Positions 43,274 to 52,345 are shown, counted from the first letter of the stretch. The stretch is DNA of 64,000 nucleotides from Achromobacter aloeverae (GCF_004121055.1 NZ_PYAL01000006.1:310001-374000); one strand, 5' to 3'. Notes: generated by a model from the letters alone, not told the origin. Program-made: numbers and translations.

Positions 43274-44276
43274 CGATACGCTCCAGGCCAAGTTGACGGA
43301 AATAGGCGACGGTGCGACGCAAGCCGGTTTCCAGGTCGATACGCGGCTGCCAGCCCAGCGTGGACCGCGCCAGCGCGATATCGGGACAGCGTTGCGTCGG
43401 ATCGTCGACAGGCAGTTCCCGGAACTGGATGGGCGGAGCCTCGTCTTTTCCCACTTCGCGGAGCACGTGGCGGGCCAGCGTCAGCATGCTGATCTCTTGC
43501 GGGTTGCCCAGGTTGACGGGCCCCGTCACGGGCGCGGGACTGTTCATGAGCCGGACCAGGCCTTCGACCAGGTCGTCCACATAGCAGAAGGCGCGGGTCT
43601 GCCGTCCGTCGCCGTACAGCGTCAGCGGCTGGCCGCCCAGGGCCTGGACGATCAGGTTGGAGACCACGCGGCCGTCGCCGACCGCCATGTGCGGCCCATA
43701 GGTGTTGAAGATGCGGGCGATCTTGATGGACAGGCCATTCTGGCGTCCGTAGTCGAGGAACAGGGTTTCGGCGCAGCGCTTGCCTTCGTCATAGCAGGAC
43801 CGTGGCCCGACAGGGTTGACGTTGCCCCAGTAGTCCTCCCGTTGCGGATGCACGTGGGGATCCCCATAGACCTCGCTGGTCGATGCCTGCAGGATGCGGG
43901 CGCCTGTCCGCTGGGCGAGGTCCAGCAGCCGTATCGCGCCCTCGACGCAGCTGCGCAGGGTGTGCACGGGATCGATCTGGTAGTGCACGGGCGACGCGGG
44001 GCAGGCCAGGTTGTAGATCTGGTCGATGTCCCGCGCTTCATACGGCACGATCACGTCATGGCGCACCAGCGTGAAGCCCGGATGATTGCTCAATGCCGCG
44101 ATATTGCGCAAGGAGCCGGTGCGCAGGCTGTCCAGGCAGATCACCTCGTGGCCTTCGCGCAGAAGGCGGGCGCATAGATGCGACCCGATGAAACCGGCGC
44201 CGCCGGCGACCAGGATACGTTTCCCGCCATGTTTTCCGCCTTGCATCGGCGCAGGGGCGCGCATGTCCATCATCAT
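43227..44276 (-). CDS. UDP-glucuronate decarboxylase (UDP-xylose synthase) type
   Basis: A 349-residue extended SDR. It matches the UXS subgroup almost phrase by phrase: [20 protein letters not shown], then [34 protein letters not shown], and [20 protein letters not shown]. These phrases are shared with plant, animal and bacterial UDP-xylose synthases. It would convert UDP-glucuronate to UDP-xylose, implying a xylose (or derived pentose) in the product. Of three consecutive ATG codons the first (44276) forms an ATGA overlap with the upstream gene, so I chose it. Confidence 0.88.
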   Translation of the reverse strand: MMMDMRAPAPMQGGKHGGKRILVAGGAGFIGSHLCARLLREGHEVICLDSLRTGSLRNIAALSNHPGFTLVRHDVIVPYEARDIDQIYNLACPASPVHYQIDPVHTLRSCVEGAIRLLDLAQRTGARILQASTSEVYGDPHVHPQREDYWGNVNPVGPRSCYDEGKRCAETLFLDYGRQNGLSIKIARIFNTYGPHMAVGDGRVVSNLIVQALGGQPLTLYGDGRQTRAFCYVDDLVEGLVRLMNSPAPVTGPVNLGNPQEISMLTLARHVLREVGKDEAPPIQFRELPVDDPTQRCPDIALARSTLGWQPRIDLETGLRRTVAYFRQLGLERIDAPVQPTPARDFAAS

Positions 44277-45397
44277 GATGTACTCCAGGTAACGGGTTGG
44301 GGCTTGGGGGCGTCGCAGATGCCCAGCTTGGCCTGGACCGCGGCCAGCACGTCCTCGACGCCGACGGCGGTGGCGCAGGGATGTCCGATCGGACATACCC
44401 GATGGGCGCAGGGCCGGCAAGGCAGGTCGTGGAAGAGCACCTTGTGGCGGGTGCGGTCGAGCGGCGCCCAGCGGGCGGCATCGCTGCCGCAGGCGATCAC
44501 CACGCTGGGCGCGCCCACGCCGGCGGCGATGTGCGACACGCCGGTGTCATTGCAGACCAGCAGGGCGCAGTCGCGCATCAGGGCCGCCAGCGCGCCCAGC
44601 TGCGTGCGTCCCGACAAGTCGACCGCGTCGGAACCCAAGGCGGCGCGGAGCGTGGCGGCAAGGGCCGCTTCGTCGGACGATCCTGTGATCGCCACGCGCC
44701 AGCCTTGCGCTTGCAGCGCGCGGCCCACGGCGGCGTATCGTTCGACCGGCCAGCGGCGCGACGGCAGGCGGGCGCCAGGGTGCATCAGGATGGTCTGCGC
44801 GGGCCGCAATCCCGCTTGTCGGGCCAGGGCCTGGCCGGCGATGCGATCCGCGGCGGTCAGCGGAAATTCGAGGTCGTGCGAGTCCACGCGCACGCCCAGG
44901 TGGTGCATGAGCGCGGTATAGCGCAGCGGCTCCGGCAGTCCGTCGGGCCACAACATGCGACAGCCCGCGCGCGCCTGGCAGGCGTCAGGCACGAAGCCGG
45001 CCCATCGCGTCGAGCCCAGTCCCTCGACGATGGCATTGGATTGCCGGCCGCTGCCGTGCAGCTGTATGGCGAGATCGAAATGGCGGGCGCGGGCGCGGGC
45101 ATAAAAGGCCGGGAGTTCATCCTCCCGCGCCGCCTGCTCGGGGAACGCGGCGATGCCGGGGAACACCATCAGTTCGTCCACATAGTCGCCGAAGCGCTCG
45201 ACGAAGGGCGCTGCATTGGGCAGCCCGACCAGCGTGACATGGGCGTCCGGATAGGCCTGCCGCAGCGCCCGCAGCGCCGGGACGCTGCACAGCAGGTCGC
45301 CCAGTTGCAGCGCGCGGAAGACGGCGATGGCGTGCGGCGACGCGGAGGCGCCGGCGATCGGGTCGGCCGGCGTGGCGGTGTCGATGACCGTGCTCAT
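44273..45397 (-). CDS. GT9 heptosyltransferase-like enzyme
   Basis: A 374-residue GT-B enzyme of family 9. Landmarks are [65 protein letters not shown] and FGP-like [14 protein letters not shown]-terminal cysteine motif ([16 protein letters not shown]) also occurs in the other GT9 of this operon and in LPS heptosyltransferases. It probably adds a heptose or related sugar. It is coupled to both neighbours by ATGA overlaps. Confidence 0.9.
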   Translation of the reverse strand: MSTVIDTATPADPIAGASASPHAIAVFRALQLGDLLCSVPALRALRQAYPDAHVTLVGLPNAAPFVERFGDYVDELMVFPGIAAFPEQAAREDELPAFYARARARHFDLAIQLHGSGRQSNAIVEGLGSTRWAGFVPDACQARAGCRMLWPDGLPEPLRYTALMHHLGVRVDSHDLEFPLTAADRIAGQALARQAGLRPAQTILMHPGARLPSRRWPVERYAAVGRALQAQGWRVAITGSSDEAALAATLRAALGSDAVDLSGRTQLGALAALMRDCALLVCNDTGVSHIAAGVGAPSVVIACGSDAARWAPLDRTRHKVLFHDLPCRPCAHRVCPIGHPCATAVGVEDVLAAVQAKLGICDAPKPQPVTWSTS

Positions 45398-46386
45398 GGA
45401 AACCCCGCGCGGTAGGCGAGCGACCCGACGATGCGCCAATAGATGGACAGCGGCGGAATGGCGATGGACGTGATCAGGGTCTCGACCAGGTGCGGCAGGT
45501 CCTTGCGCGTGGGGCGTATGCGGCGCAGGAAAAAGCGCGCGGTCAGGACCAGCCAGCCAAGCCCGGCGGCGACGGCGAGGCCCCGCTGGCCGGCGGCCAG
45601 CGCCAGCACGACGACGGCCAGCAGGGCGCAGATCGACAGATAGTGCCAGGGCGGCCCGCGGCGTATGCGCTCCCGGTACAGGCGAGGGTATTTCTTGTAC
45701 AGGAGCGTGTCGTAGCGGACCTTGCGCTGCGCCCGCAGCGCGACCGCGTAGGGCGCGGGCCGCAACGGGTGCTCCACGATCGCGGCGGGCGCGCGCTCGA
45801 TGTCGTAGCCGCCTTCCAGCAGGGCGAACTGCAGGTCGGAGTCCTCCCGCCAGGCCATGCCATAGCGCGTATCGAAGCCGCCCACCGCATCCAGCGCGGC
45901 GCGGCGGACCAGGCAATTGGCGGTCGCGAACTCGGCCTCCTGCAGGTGGCTGGCGTCGAGCTCGTAGTCGCTGGGATTGGGCGGGATGGGCATGACGATG
46001 GCGCCGGCCACCGCGTCTACGCCCGGCCGCATCGCGGCGAGGCCCGCGGCCAGCCAGTCCGGCCGCGGCACGGTGTCGTCGTCGGTGAAGGCGATGATGG
46101 GCGCCTGCGTGGCGCGCCAGCCGGCGTTGCGCGCGCCGGCGGGGCCCTGCGTGGCGGTCACCGGCAGGTAGGCCAGCGCGGGCGCGCCCGGGCGCCGGGC
46201 GTGGCGCAGGACGGTTTCCCGCATCACTTCGTCCGGCCCATCGTCGCAGACGATGATTTCGTATTGGGACGAGGGCAGGGTTTGCGCGCACAAGGCGCCC
46301 AGGCAGCGGTCGAGCAGGTCGGCGCGCCGGTAGGTGGGCACGACCACCGCGACGACGGGGGAGGACGGAGGGGTCGCTTGCCTCAT
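45394..46386 (-). CDS. Membrane-bound GT2-family glycosyltransferase
   Basis: A 330-residue GT-A enzyme. It has VAVVVPTYRRADLLDRCLGAL, IIVCDDGPDE, ARNAGW, and the metal site FTDDDTVPRPDW. An acceptor region reads GMAWREDSDLQFALLEGG. Two hydrophobic helices near the C-terminus (about 247-283, LSICALLAVVVLALAAG) should hold it in the membrane. It acts in the glycan operon and overlaps the carbamoyltransferase gene by ATGA. The donor sugar is unknown. Confidence 0.9.
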   Translation of the reverse strand: MRQATPPSSPVVAVVVPTYRRADLLDRCLGALCAQTLPSSQYEIIVCDDGPDEVMRETVLRHARRPGAPALAYLPVTATQGPAGARNAGWRATQAPIIAFTDDDTVPRPDWLAAGLAAMRPGVDAVAGAIVMPIPPNPSDYELDASHLQEAEFATANCLVRRAALDAVGGFDTRYGMAWREDSDLQFALLEGGYDIERAPAAIVEHPLRPAPYAVALRAQRKVRYDTLLYKKYPRLYRERIRRGPPWHYLSICALLAVVVLALAAGQRGLAVAAGLGWLVLTARFFLRRIRPTRKDLPHLVETLITSIAIPPLSIYWRIVGSLAYRAGFP

Positions 46387-48128
46387 TCCACGCCCTCCTT
46401 GTAAAGGAAGAAGGACCCGATGGACAGGGCGTCCAGCGGCGACGTCCAGAAGCATTCGATCGCGTCGCGCGGGGTGCAGACGATGGGCTCGCCACGGGTA
46501 TTGAAGGACGTGTTGACCAGGACCGGTATGCCGGTCAGGTCCTCGAATGCGACGAGCAGGTCGTGGTAGCGCGGGTTCTGGTCGCGGCGTACGGTTTGCA
46601 CGCGTGCGGTGCCGTCGACATGGCGCACCGCGGGTATGCGTTCGGCCGCGTGGGGCAGTACGTCGTAGACGAACAGCATGAACGGCGCGCGCAGCGGAAC
46701 GTGGCCGCGGGCGTCGAACCATTCGTGCGCCTTGCTCTCCAGCACCACCGGCGCCACCGGCCGGAAATCCTCGCGGTCCTTCAGTTCGTTCAGGCGTTCC
46801 TGCATCTGGGCGTGGATGGGCGAGGCAAGGATGGAGCGCGCGCCCAGCGCGCGGGGCCCAAACTCCATGCCGCCCTGGAACCAGCCTATGATCCTGTCGC
46901 CGGCCAGCAGGCGGGCGGCCTCCCGGGCCACGTCGTCCACGCGCCGGTAGGGCAGGCGGGCGCGGCGCAGGAAAGCCTCGATTTCGTCGTCGCAATAGGC
47001 GGGCCCCAGGTAGGCATGCGTCATCTCCCAGCGCCGATCGCGATTCCCCCGTTCCGCGTAGTCCAGCCACAACGCCGCGCCCAGCGCCGTGCCGGCGTCG
47101 CCGGCGGCGGGCTGCACCCATATATCGTCGTAGATGCCCAGCGCATCCAGCCTGGCGTTCATCACGCAGTTCAGCGCCACGCCGCCGGCCAGAACCAGGT
47201 TGGGCGCCCCGCTGGCCTTGCGCAGCCAGCGCGCCATGCCGCAGACGGTCTCTTCCAGCGTTTCCTGTAACGAACGCGCGATATCGTAATGGCGCTGTTC
47301 GAGCGGCCCGCCGCGCTCGCGGGCGGGACCGAATTTTTCCACGAGGTCGACCGGCTCGATACGATAGCCGCCGTCGTTGTCGGTACGGACGATGTCTCGC
47401 AGCGCGTCGCGGAAAGTGGGCTGGCCATACGATGCCAGCGCCATGACCTTGTACTCGTCCGACGAGCGCAGGAAGCCCAGGTACTGCGTGAAGTCCTCGT
47501 ACAGCAGGCCCAGCGAATGGGGCATCTCGACCTGCTTCAGCCGCTGGAAGATGCCGTCACGGAAGACGCCATGGCTGGTGGTGACACGTTCGCCGCGTCC
47601 GTCCAGCGACAGCACCGCCGTCTCCTGGAAGGGGGATGCCAGGTAGGCGCTGGCCTCGTGCGCGGCATGGTGCTCGACGAAGCGCCAGCCCGCGCGGACC
47701 TGCGCGTGGGTGGCATCGCGCCAGCGCGCCCGCAGGTGGTGCGGCACGCCGTCGACCAGTTGCCGCGGCGCGTTGGCGATATAGGACAGGAACAGCGCCT
47801 CCCAAGGCGAGTGGCCCGGGTCGACGCGCGGCGCCGCGGAGGGTTCCAGCGGCAGGGTCATGCTGTCGGGCAGGCGGCCTCCCGGCACGAGCAGGCGCGG
47901 ATCGAAGGCATAGGCGTAGCGGTCGACCTGGGCCAGCGTGATGCCGGCGCGCGCCAGGCAGTCATCGATCGCGTGATAAGGCAGCTGCCACGTCGAGAAC
48001 GGTACAGGCCGCTTGCCGTGCTTGACGTGCGTGTAGCGTTCCTCCTCGGAGGCCGCCAACAGGATGCCGTCCTGTACCAGGGCGGCGGAACAATCGTGGA
48101 ATGCGGCGTTGATGCCTAGCGTATACAT
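46383..48128 (-). CDS. NodU/CmcH-type O-carbamoyltransferase
   Basis: A 581-residue carbamoyltransferase. The N-terminal Kae1-like domain has LGINAAFHDCSAALVQDG, SEEERYTHVKHGK, and the metal-binding HHAAHEASAYLASPF. Further landmarks are SLDGRGERVT, LAGGVALNCVMNA, and the YrdC-like C-terminal domain with GWFQGGMEFGPRALGARSILA and VNTSFNTRGEPIV. Relatives carbamoylate Nod factors (NodU), cephamycin and other sugars or natural products, using carbamoyl phosphate and ATP. It marks the operon product as carbamoylated. It is 15 bases downstream of the upstream GT9 gene. Confidence 0.93.
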   Translation of the reverse strand: MYTLGINAAFHDCSAALVQDGILLAASEEERYTHVKHGKRPVPFSTWQLPYHAIDDCLARAGITLAQVDRYAYAFDPRLLVPGGRLPDSMTLPLEPSAAPRVDPGHSPWEALFLSYIANAPRQLVDGVPHHLRARWRDATHAQVRAGWRFVEHHAAHEASAYLASPFQETAVLSLDGRGERVTTSHGVFRDGIFQRLKQVEMPHSLGLLYEDFTQYLGFLRSSDEYKVMALASYGQPTFRDALRDIVRTDNDGGYRIEPVDLVEKFGPARERGGPLEQRHYDIARSLQETLEETVCGMARWLRKASGAPNLVLAGGVALNCVMNARLDALGIYDDIWVQPAAGDAGTALGAALWLDYAERGNRDRRWEMTHAYLGPAYCDDEIEAFLRRARLPYRRVDDVAREAARLLAGDRIIGWFQGGMEFGPRALGARSILASPIHAQMQERLNELKDREDFRPVAPVVLESKAHEWFDARGHVPLRAPFMLFVYDVLPHAAERIPAVRHVDGTARVQTVRRDQNPRYHDLLVAFEDLTGIPVLVNTSFNTRGEPIVCTPRDAIECFWTSPLDALSIGSFFLYKEGVE

Positions 48129-48143
48129 GGTGACCTCGACGAT

Positions 48144-49340
48144 TCACGGCAGGAGGAAACGGGGCGACGGGCCGGCGACGGCGCCGTGCGCCACCGGAAC
48201 GACAGGAATGGCGGGAATGGCCGGCGACAGTCGGGCGGGCGGGGCCCCCGGGCTGGCCGGCCGCGCGGTATCCAGCAGCGCCTCGGCTGCCGCGATGACT
48301 TCGGCCGGCGTCACGGAGGCCAGGCAGGCGTGGTGCCCCTCCGGGCAGATGCTGCGGTAGCAGTACTTGCACGGCACATCGTGATAGAGGACGCGGTGCG
48401 GCACCTCCCACGGCGTGTGCTGGGGATTGGTGAGTGCGTACAGGACAGCCACGGGCGTACCCAGCGCGGCCGCCATGTGGACGGGGCCGCTGTTGTTGGA
48501 GATCAGCAGGGCCGCGTCGTCGATCAATGCCGCCATCTCCCCCAGGCTCAGTGCGCCGGCCAGGTCGACGGCGGCCTTGCCGGCCTCCCGCGCAATGCCG
48601 GCCACCAGCGCCTTTTCCTCGGAGGATCCCGTGAGCAGGACGGGCCCGTGCCGGTGCCCGAGATGCGCGATGACCTCCGCGTACTGCGCCGCGGGGTAGC
48701 GGCGCGATGGCGCGGTGGCACCGCAGTGCACGACGATACGGCGACTGGCGGCCGGGACGCCGAGAGCGTCCAGCTTGCGGCGCAGGCGCCGGCGGTCACC
48801 CGGCGGCACCGACAGGGAAAGGCGGGCATGGCCCGGCCGGCAGCCGACGTGGGCGACCAGGTCCAGCTGCCGTTGCGCCTCGTGGCGCAGCCGCGAGTCG
48901 GGTTCGGTTTCCGGAACCCAGTCGCTCAGCAGGTGATAGGGATTTTCCCGGCAGTGCGCCAGCACCCGGGGTATTCCGGCCAGATGGCAGGCCAACGCGG
49001 CCGGCAGCGAGCTTTGGCTGTAGACCGTGAAGATCACGGCGGCATCGTAGGCGCCGTCGCGCAGGGCCTCGACCATGGACAGCGTGTCGTCCGGCCTTGC
49101 GCAGGGGACCTTCATCCATGGCACGCGGGCGACCACCGTATGGTCGATCTCCGGCACCATGCGGGAGATGGCCGCGCCGGAAGGCGAGCACCAGAGCCCG
49201 ATGCGCCGCTCCGGCGCGGCGTCGCGCAGCGCGCGGATGGCGGGCGTGGTCATCAGCACGTCGCCCATATTGTCCAGGCGCACGCAAAGCACGCGGCGGG
49301 CATCGCGCCAGGCGTCGTCGGATAGTCGGCTGTCCTTCAT
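48144..49340 (-). CDS. GT9 heptosyltransferase-like enzyme
   Basis: A 398-residue GT9 enzyme. It has LCVRLDNMGDVLMTTPAIRALRD, VVHCGATAPSRRYPAAQYAEV, LISNNSGPVHMAAALGTPVAVLY, and the Cys motif PCKYCYRSICPEGHHAC near residue 330. The last 35 residues are a Pro/Ala-rich tail. Together with the adjacent GmhB-like phosphatase it suggests transfer of a heptose. It overlaps the phosphatase gene by ATGA (49337-49340). Confidence 0.9.
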   Translation of the reverse strand: MKDSRLSDDAWRDARRVLCVRLDNMGDVLMTTPAIRALRDAAPERRIGLWCSPSGAAISRMVPEIDHTVVARVPWMKVPCARPDDTLSMVEALRDGAYDAAVIFTVYSQSSLPAALACHLAGIPRVLAHCRENPYHLLSDWVPETEPDSRLRHEAQRQLDLVAHVGCRPGHARLSLSVPPGDRRRLRRKLDALGVPAASRRIVVHCGATAPSRRYPAAQYAEVIAHLGHRHGPVLLTGSSEEKALVAGIAREAGKAAVDLAGALSLGEMAALIDDAALLISNNSGPVHMAAALGTPVAVLYALTNPQHTPWEVPHRVLYHDVPCKYCYRSICPEGHHACLASVTPAEVIAAAEALLDTARPASPGAPPARLSPAIPAIPVVPVAHGAVAGPSPRFLLP

Positions 49341-49948
49341 GCGGCCTCCGGCATGCCGGGCGCGGCGCGCTCGGCCGCATTGTCGTCGAGCCGCGCGCGC
49401 TGCTCGATGGCGCGGGCAGCGGCATCGAAATCGGTAACGCACAGCGTAGGCCGGCGCAAGGGGCCATCCAGCCATTCCGTCTCGTTGCCATTGTGGACCA
49501 GCACGGTGCGGCAATCCGCGCGGGCGCCCGCCTCGACGTCGTCGAGGATATCGCCCACCATCCACGAACGTGCCAGGTCGATGCCGTGCTCGGCCGCGGC
49601 CCGCAACAGCAGGCCAGGCGCGGGCTTGCGGCAGGTGCAGGGCTCGAACCCGGGGTAGCCGGCAGGGCGGTGCGGACAGCAGTACATCGCCGTCAGCGTC
49701 GCCCCGGCATCCCTGAACATGACGGCCAGCCGGCGACGCACCGCTTCCAGCGCGTCGATATCGAACAGCCCGAAGGCGACGCCGGGCTGGTTGCTGACGA
49801 CGACCAGGGGCCAGCCCAGCCGGGCCAGCCGGCGCAACCCTTCCTCGACCCCATGCTCGAAGCGCATGCGGTCCGGGTTGACGTTGTAGGGCACGTCGCA
49901 AAGCAGCGTGCCGTCCTTGTCCAGGAAAATGCCGGGCGTCAGGGCCAT
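49337..49948 (-). CDS. gmhB: HAD-IIIA phosphatase, D,D-heptose bisphosphatase (GmhB) type
   Basis: A 203-residue HAD phosphatase. The catalytic aspartates are in FLDKDGTLL; motif II is VVSNQPGVA. The zinc loop has CPHRPAGYPGFEPCTCRKP (C-x-H ... C-x-C), and motif III/IV is MVGDILDDVEAG. GmhB removes the 7-phosphate (or anomeric equivalent) in the ADP- or GDP-heptose pathway, consistent with the two GT9 enzymes. Kinase and isomerase partners (HldE, GmhA) are not in the window and may be encoded elsewhere. Start 49948 overlaps the SDR gene by 10 bases. Confidence 0.87.
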   Translation of the reverse strand: MALTPGIFLDKDGTLLCDVPYNVNPDRMRFEHGVEEGLRRLARLGWPLVVVSNQPGVAFGLFDIDALEAVRRRLAVMFRDAGATLTAMYCCPHRPAGYPGFEPCTCRKPAPGLLLRAAAEHGIDLARSWMVGDILDDVEAGARADCRTVLVHNGNETEWLDGPLRRPTLCVTDFDAAARAIEQRARLDDNAAERAAPGMPEAA

Positions 49949-50667
49949 GACGTCTCCTTCATCGGCAGCACCATGATCTCCGGGATCACCGTGGCCTCGG
50001 GCTGGGTCAGTAGGAAGCGCACGGCATGGGCGACGTTGGCGGGCTCCTGCAGCGTCTCGGGGTCGATGTCGGGGAAGCGGTCCAGCAGGAAAGGCGTGCG
50101 CATGCCGCCCGCGATCAGCGCGGATACCTTGATGCCGCGCGGTCGCAACTCCGCATGCAAGGCATGCGACAGTCCCAGCAGTCCCCATTTGCTCGCATGG
50201 TAGGCCGACGCATTGGGCCATGCCCGGCGCGCCGCCGTCGAGGCGATGTTGACGATGTGGCCGCCGCTCTTCAGATGCGGGCAGGCCGCGCGCGACAGCA
50301 GGAACGGGCCGGTAAGGTTGGTGCGCAGCACCCGGTCCCAGTCGGCGACCTGCAGTTCCTGCACCGGCAGGGTGACGTCCACGCCCGCGTTGTTGATGAC
50401 GGCGTCGAGCTGGCCGTAGCGATCGACGGCCTGCGCGACGCAGCGCGCCACGCTGTCCGGATCGCCGACGTCGAGCTGCACCGCAAGCGCCTGTTCGGAG
50501 GACAGCGACCGGGCGCAGGCGCGGGCGCCTTCCAGGTCCAGGTCCGCCAGCACGATGCGGACGCCTTCCTCGGCGAGCATTTCGCAGATGGCCTTACCCA
50601 GGCCGCGGGCGCCGCCAGTAACCAGGATGACTCGGTCGCGCAAGGTGGAAGTGGTAGTGAGGGTCAT
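49939..50667 (-). CDS. Short-chain dehydrogenase of the glycan operon
   Basis: A 242-residue classical SDR. It has ILVTGGARGLGKAICEML, NNAG (VINNAGVDVTLP), Ser in IVNIASTAARRA, and Tyr/Lys in SAYHASKWGLLG. An aspartate at the end of strand two (VLADLDLEGARA) favours NAD. It could oxidise or reduce a sugar nucleotide or glycan hydroxyl. TTAAGGAGCC upstream gives a strong ribosome site. The tandem repeat 50691-50807 lies immediately before it. Confidence 0.9.
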   Translation of the reverse strand: MTLTTTSTLRDRVILVTGGARGLGKAICEMLAEEGVRIVLADLDLEGARACARSLSSEQALAVQLDVGDPDSVARCVAQAVDRYGQLDAVINNAGVDVTLPVQELQVADWDRVLRTNLTGPFLLSRAACPHLKSGGHIVNIASTAARRAWPNASAYHASKWGLLGLSHALHAELRPRGIKVSALIAGGMRTPFLLDRFPDIDPETLQEPANVAHAVRFLLTQPEATVIPEIMVLPMKETSWP

Positions 50668-50690
50668 GCAGGCTCCTTAATCATGCAAAA

Positions 50691-50807
50691 ACGTTGAGCA
50701 GGGACGTTAGGCAAGGACGTTAGGCAAGGACGTTAAGCAGCGCCGTTAATCAGCGCCGTTGAGCAGCAACATTAAGCGGCGACATTAGGCAGAGCCGCTA
50801 GGCAGGT
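50691..50807. repeat. 13-base tandem repeat, nine copies, inside the glycan operon
   Basis: Nine consecutive 13-base units with no spacer, variants of ACGTTAGGCAAGG. The second and third units are identical and others differ by two to six bases, always keeping a GTTA/ATTA and a GGCA/AGCA core. The array starts 23 bases upstream of the SDR start and its last unit covers the stop codon of the GT4 gene. Read on the transcribed (minus) strand, each unit carries TAA or a near-stop in a different frame, because 13 is not a multiple of three. Confidence 0.9.
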
Positions 50808-52111
50808 ACGCGCTCGCGGCGCGCGGCAGGGGCACGCTCGCGAGCTGTGGACAAAGTGGCGTTGGTCGCGGAGGAGGGCACGAGGTCGGCATACACGGCC
50901 AGCAGTTGCTCGGCGACGTGGCGCCAGGTGAAACGGCGGCGGGCGCGGCGCAGGCCGGCCTCGCCCATGCGCCGCGCCAGCCCGCTGTCGCGCGCCAGTA
51001 CGGCAAGCTGGTCCGCCACTGCCGCCGGATTGCGGGTAGGAACCAGGAAGCCCGTTTCGCCATGCACCACCGAGTAGCGGATGCCTCCCGTATCGCTGCC
51101 TATCACCGGGCGGCCGCAAGCCATGGCTTCCAGCGGCGTAATTCCGAAGGGCTCGTACCAGGGCGTCGTCACGAAGACGTCGGCGGCCGAGTAGTAGGTG
51201 CGGAGCTTCGAGCGGTCGCGACGGCCGATGAACTCGACCTGGTCGGCCACGCCAGCCTCATGCGCAAGCTTGCGCAAGCGGCCGATCTCCGGCGTGAGCA
51301 CTTCGCAAGGGGTATCGCTGTTGCCGCCCACTACGCACAGGCGTGCGTGCACCCCGTGACGCTCGCGCAACCGGGCCACCGCCAGCACGACGTCCTCCAC
51401 GCCCTTGCGAGGAACCATGCGGCCCAGTTGCAGGATGGTGAACGCCTCGGCGGGCCAGCCCAGTTGCGCGCGTGCCGCCAGCCGGTCCTGGGGCGTCATT
51501 TCCTTGGGCTCGTAGCCGCAGGGGACGGTGGCCAGGCGCCGCGGATCGGCATGGTAAAGGTCGAGCAGGTCGCGCCTGTCCTGCGGGCACTCCGCGATGA
51601 TGCGGTCGGCGTGGCGCACGATATCCTCTTCGATATCGAAGCGGCTGTCGGGGAAGCGGTCGGCGTCGCCCTGGTATAGCCGCCGTACGCGTCCGAGCGC
51701 ATGGAAGGTCACCACCAACGGAATACCCAGCGACTGGGCGACCGGCTGCGCGGCCATGGCCGACATGAAGAAGTTGGCGTGCACCACGTCATAACCGTGC
51801 CCATGCAGCAGTTGACCGTGGAACCACTGGCGCAGGTAGCGGCTGAACTCTCCCATGTACGGCAGCAGCTCTTCCTTCGGCACCACGCGGGGGGGGCCGG
51901 CGGGGACGTGGACGATGCGCACGCCGGGGCGCCATTGCACGATGCGCGGCGCGAGCACGTCTTCCTGGCGCGTGAAGACATCGACATGGTGTCCGGCGCG
52001 CGCGCAGTATTCCGCGACTTTTCCGACATAGATGTTCTGGCCGCCGCTGTCCACGCCGCCCGCCATGGCCAGTGGGGAAGCGTGCTCGCTGATGAGGGCG
52101 ATCTTCAGCAT
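50798..52111 (-). CDS. GT4 glycosyltransferase of the MshA/sucrose-phosphate-synthase type
   Basis: A 437-residue GT-B enzyme. The N-terminus SEHASPLAMAGGVDSGGQNIYV is the family hallmark of MshA/SPS-like GT4 proteins, and the C-terminal site reads WYEPFGITPLEAMACGRPVIGSDTGGI with the E-x7-E pair. GRMVPRKGVEDVVLA is also typical. MshA transfers GlcNAc to inositol phosphate; here it is paired in the same operon with a PIG-L deacetylase, as MshA is with MshB. It is the first gene of the operon. The ATG at 52111 follows TGGAGA; longer in-frame starts lack homology. Confidence 0.9.
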   Translation of the reverse strand: MLKIALISEHASPLAMAGGVDSGGQNIYVGKVAEYCARAGHHVDVFTRQEDVLAPRIVQWRPGVRIVHVPAGPPRVVPKEELLPYMGEFSRYLRQWFHGQLLHGHGYDVVHANFFMSAMAAQPVAQSLGIPLVVTFHALGRVRRLYQGDADRFPDSRFDIEEDIVRHADRIIAECPQDRRDLLDLYHADPRRLATVPCGYEPKEMTPQDRLAARAQLGWPAEAFTILQLGRMVPRKGVEDVVLAVARLRERHGVHARLCVVGGNSDTPCEVLTPEIGRLRKLAHEAGVADQVEFIGRRDRSKLRTYYSAADVFVTTPWYEPFGITPLEAMACGRPVIGSDTGGIRYSVVHGETGFLVPTRNPAAVADQLAVLARDSGLARRMGEAGLRRARRRFTWRHVAEQLLAVYADLVPSSATNATLSTARERAPAARRERVPA

Positions 52112-52345
52112 GAGGGTCTCCAGGTGCGCGGCCATATCGACCGCTCGTTGCGCGCCGGACTTTGTGCGCGGACCTCCCTCACGGCAACGGGCGTGCCACC
52201 ACCCTTCTCGTAAAGCGCAAACGCGCTGCACACACCACGGTTCTCCTATGGAGAAGGCATGGATATTTTTCTTTGGTGTCCGTCCGCGCCGCCGCGGTCG
52301 GCGGCATTAGGGCCGGTATATTGATTTTCACGTCCCCATGAAAGC

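Noticed and set aside
43274-43291. A longer PIG-L start at a TTG codon (43291)
   Set aside because: The ATG at 43273 has a ribosome site at normal distance and matches the family start; the TTG would only deepen the overlap with the upstream gene.
50691-50807. The 13-base tandem array as a CRISPR array
   Set aside because: The units abut without spacers, are far shorter than CRISPR repeats, and no cas gene is present.
39533-52111. The glycan operon as a standard O-antigen or capsule locus
   Set aside because: No Wzx, Wzy, Wzm/Wzt, Wza/Wzc, ligase or priming transferase gene is present, and the carbamoyltransferase, PIG-L and MshA-like set is not typical of such loci.
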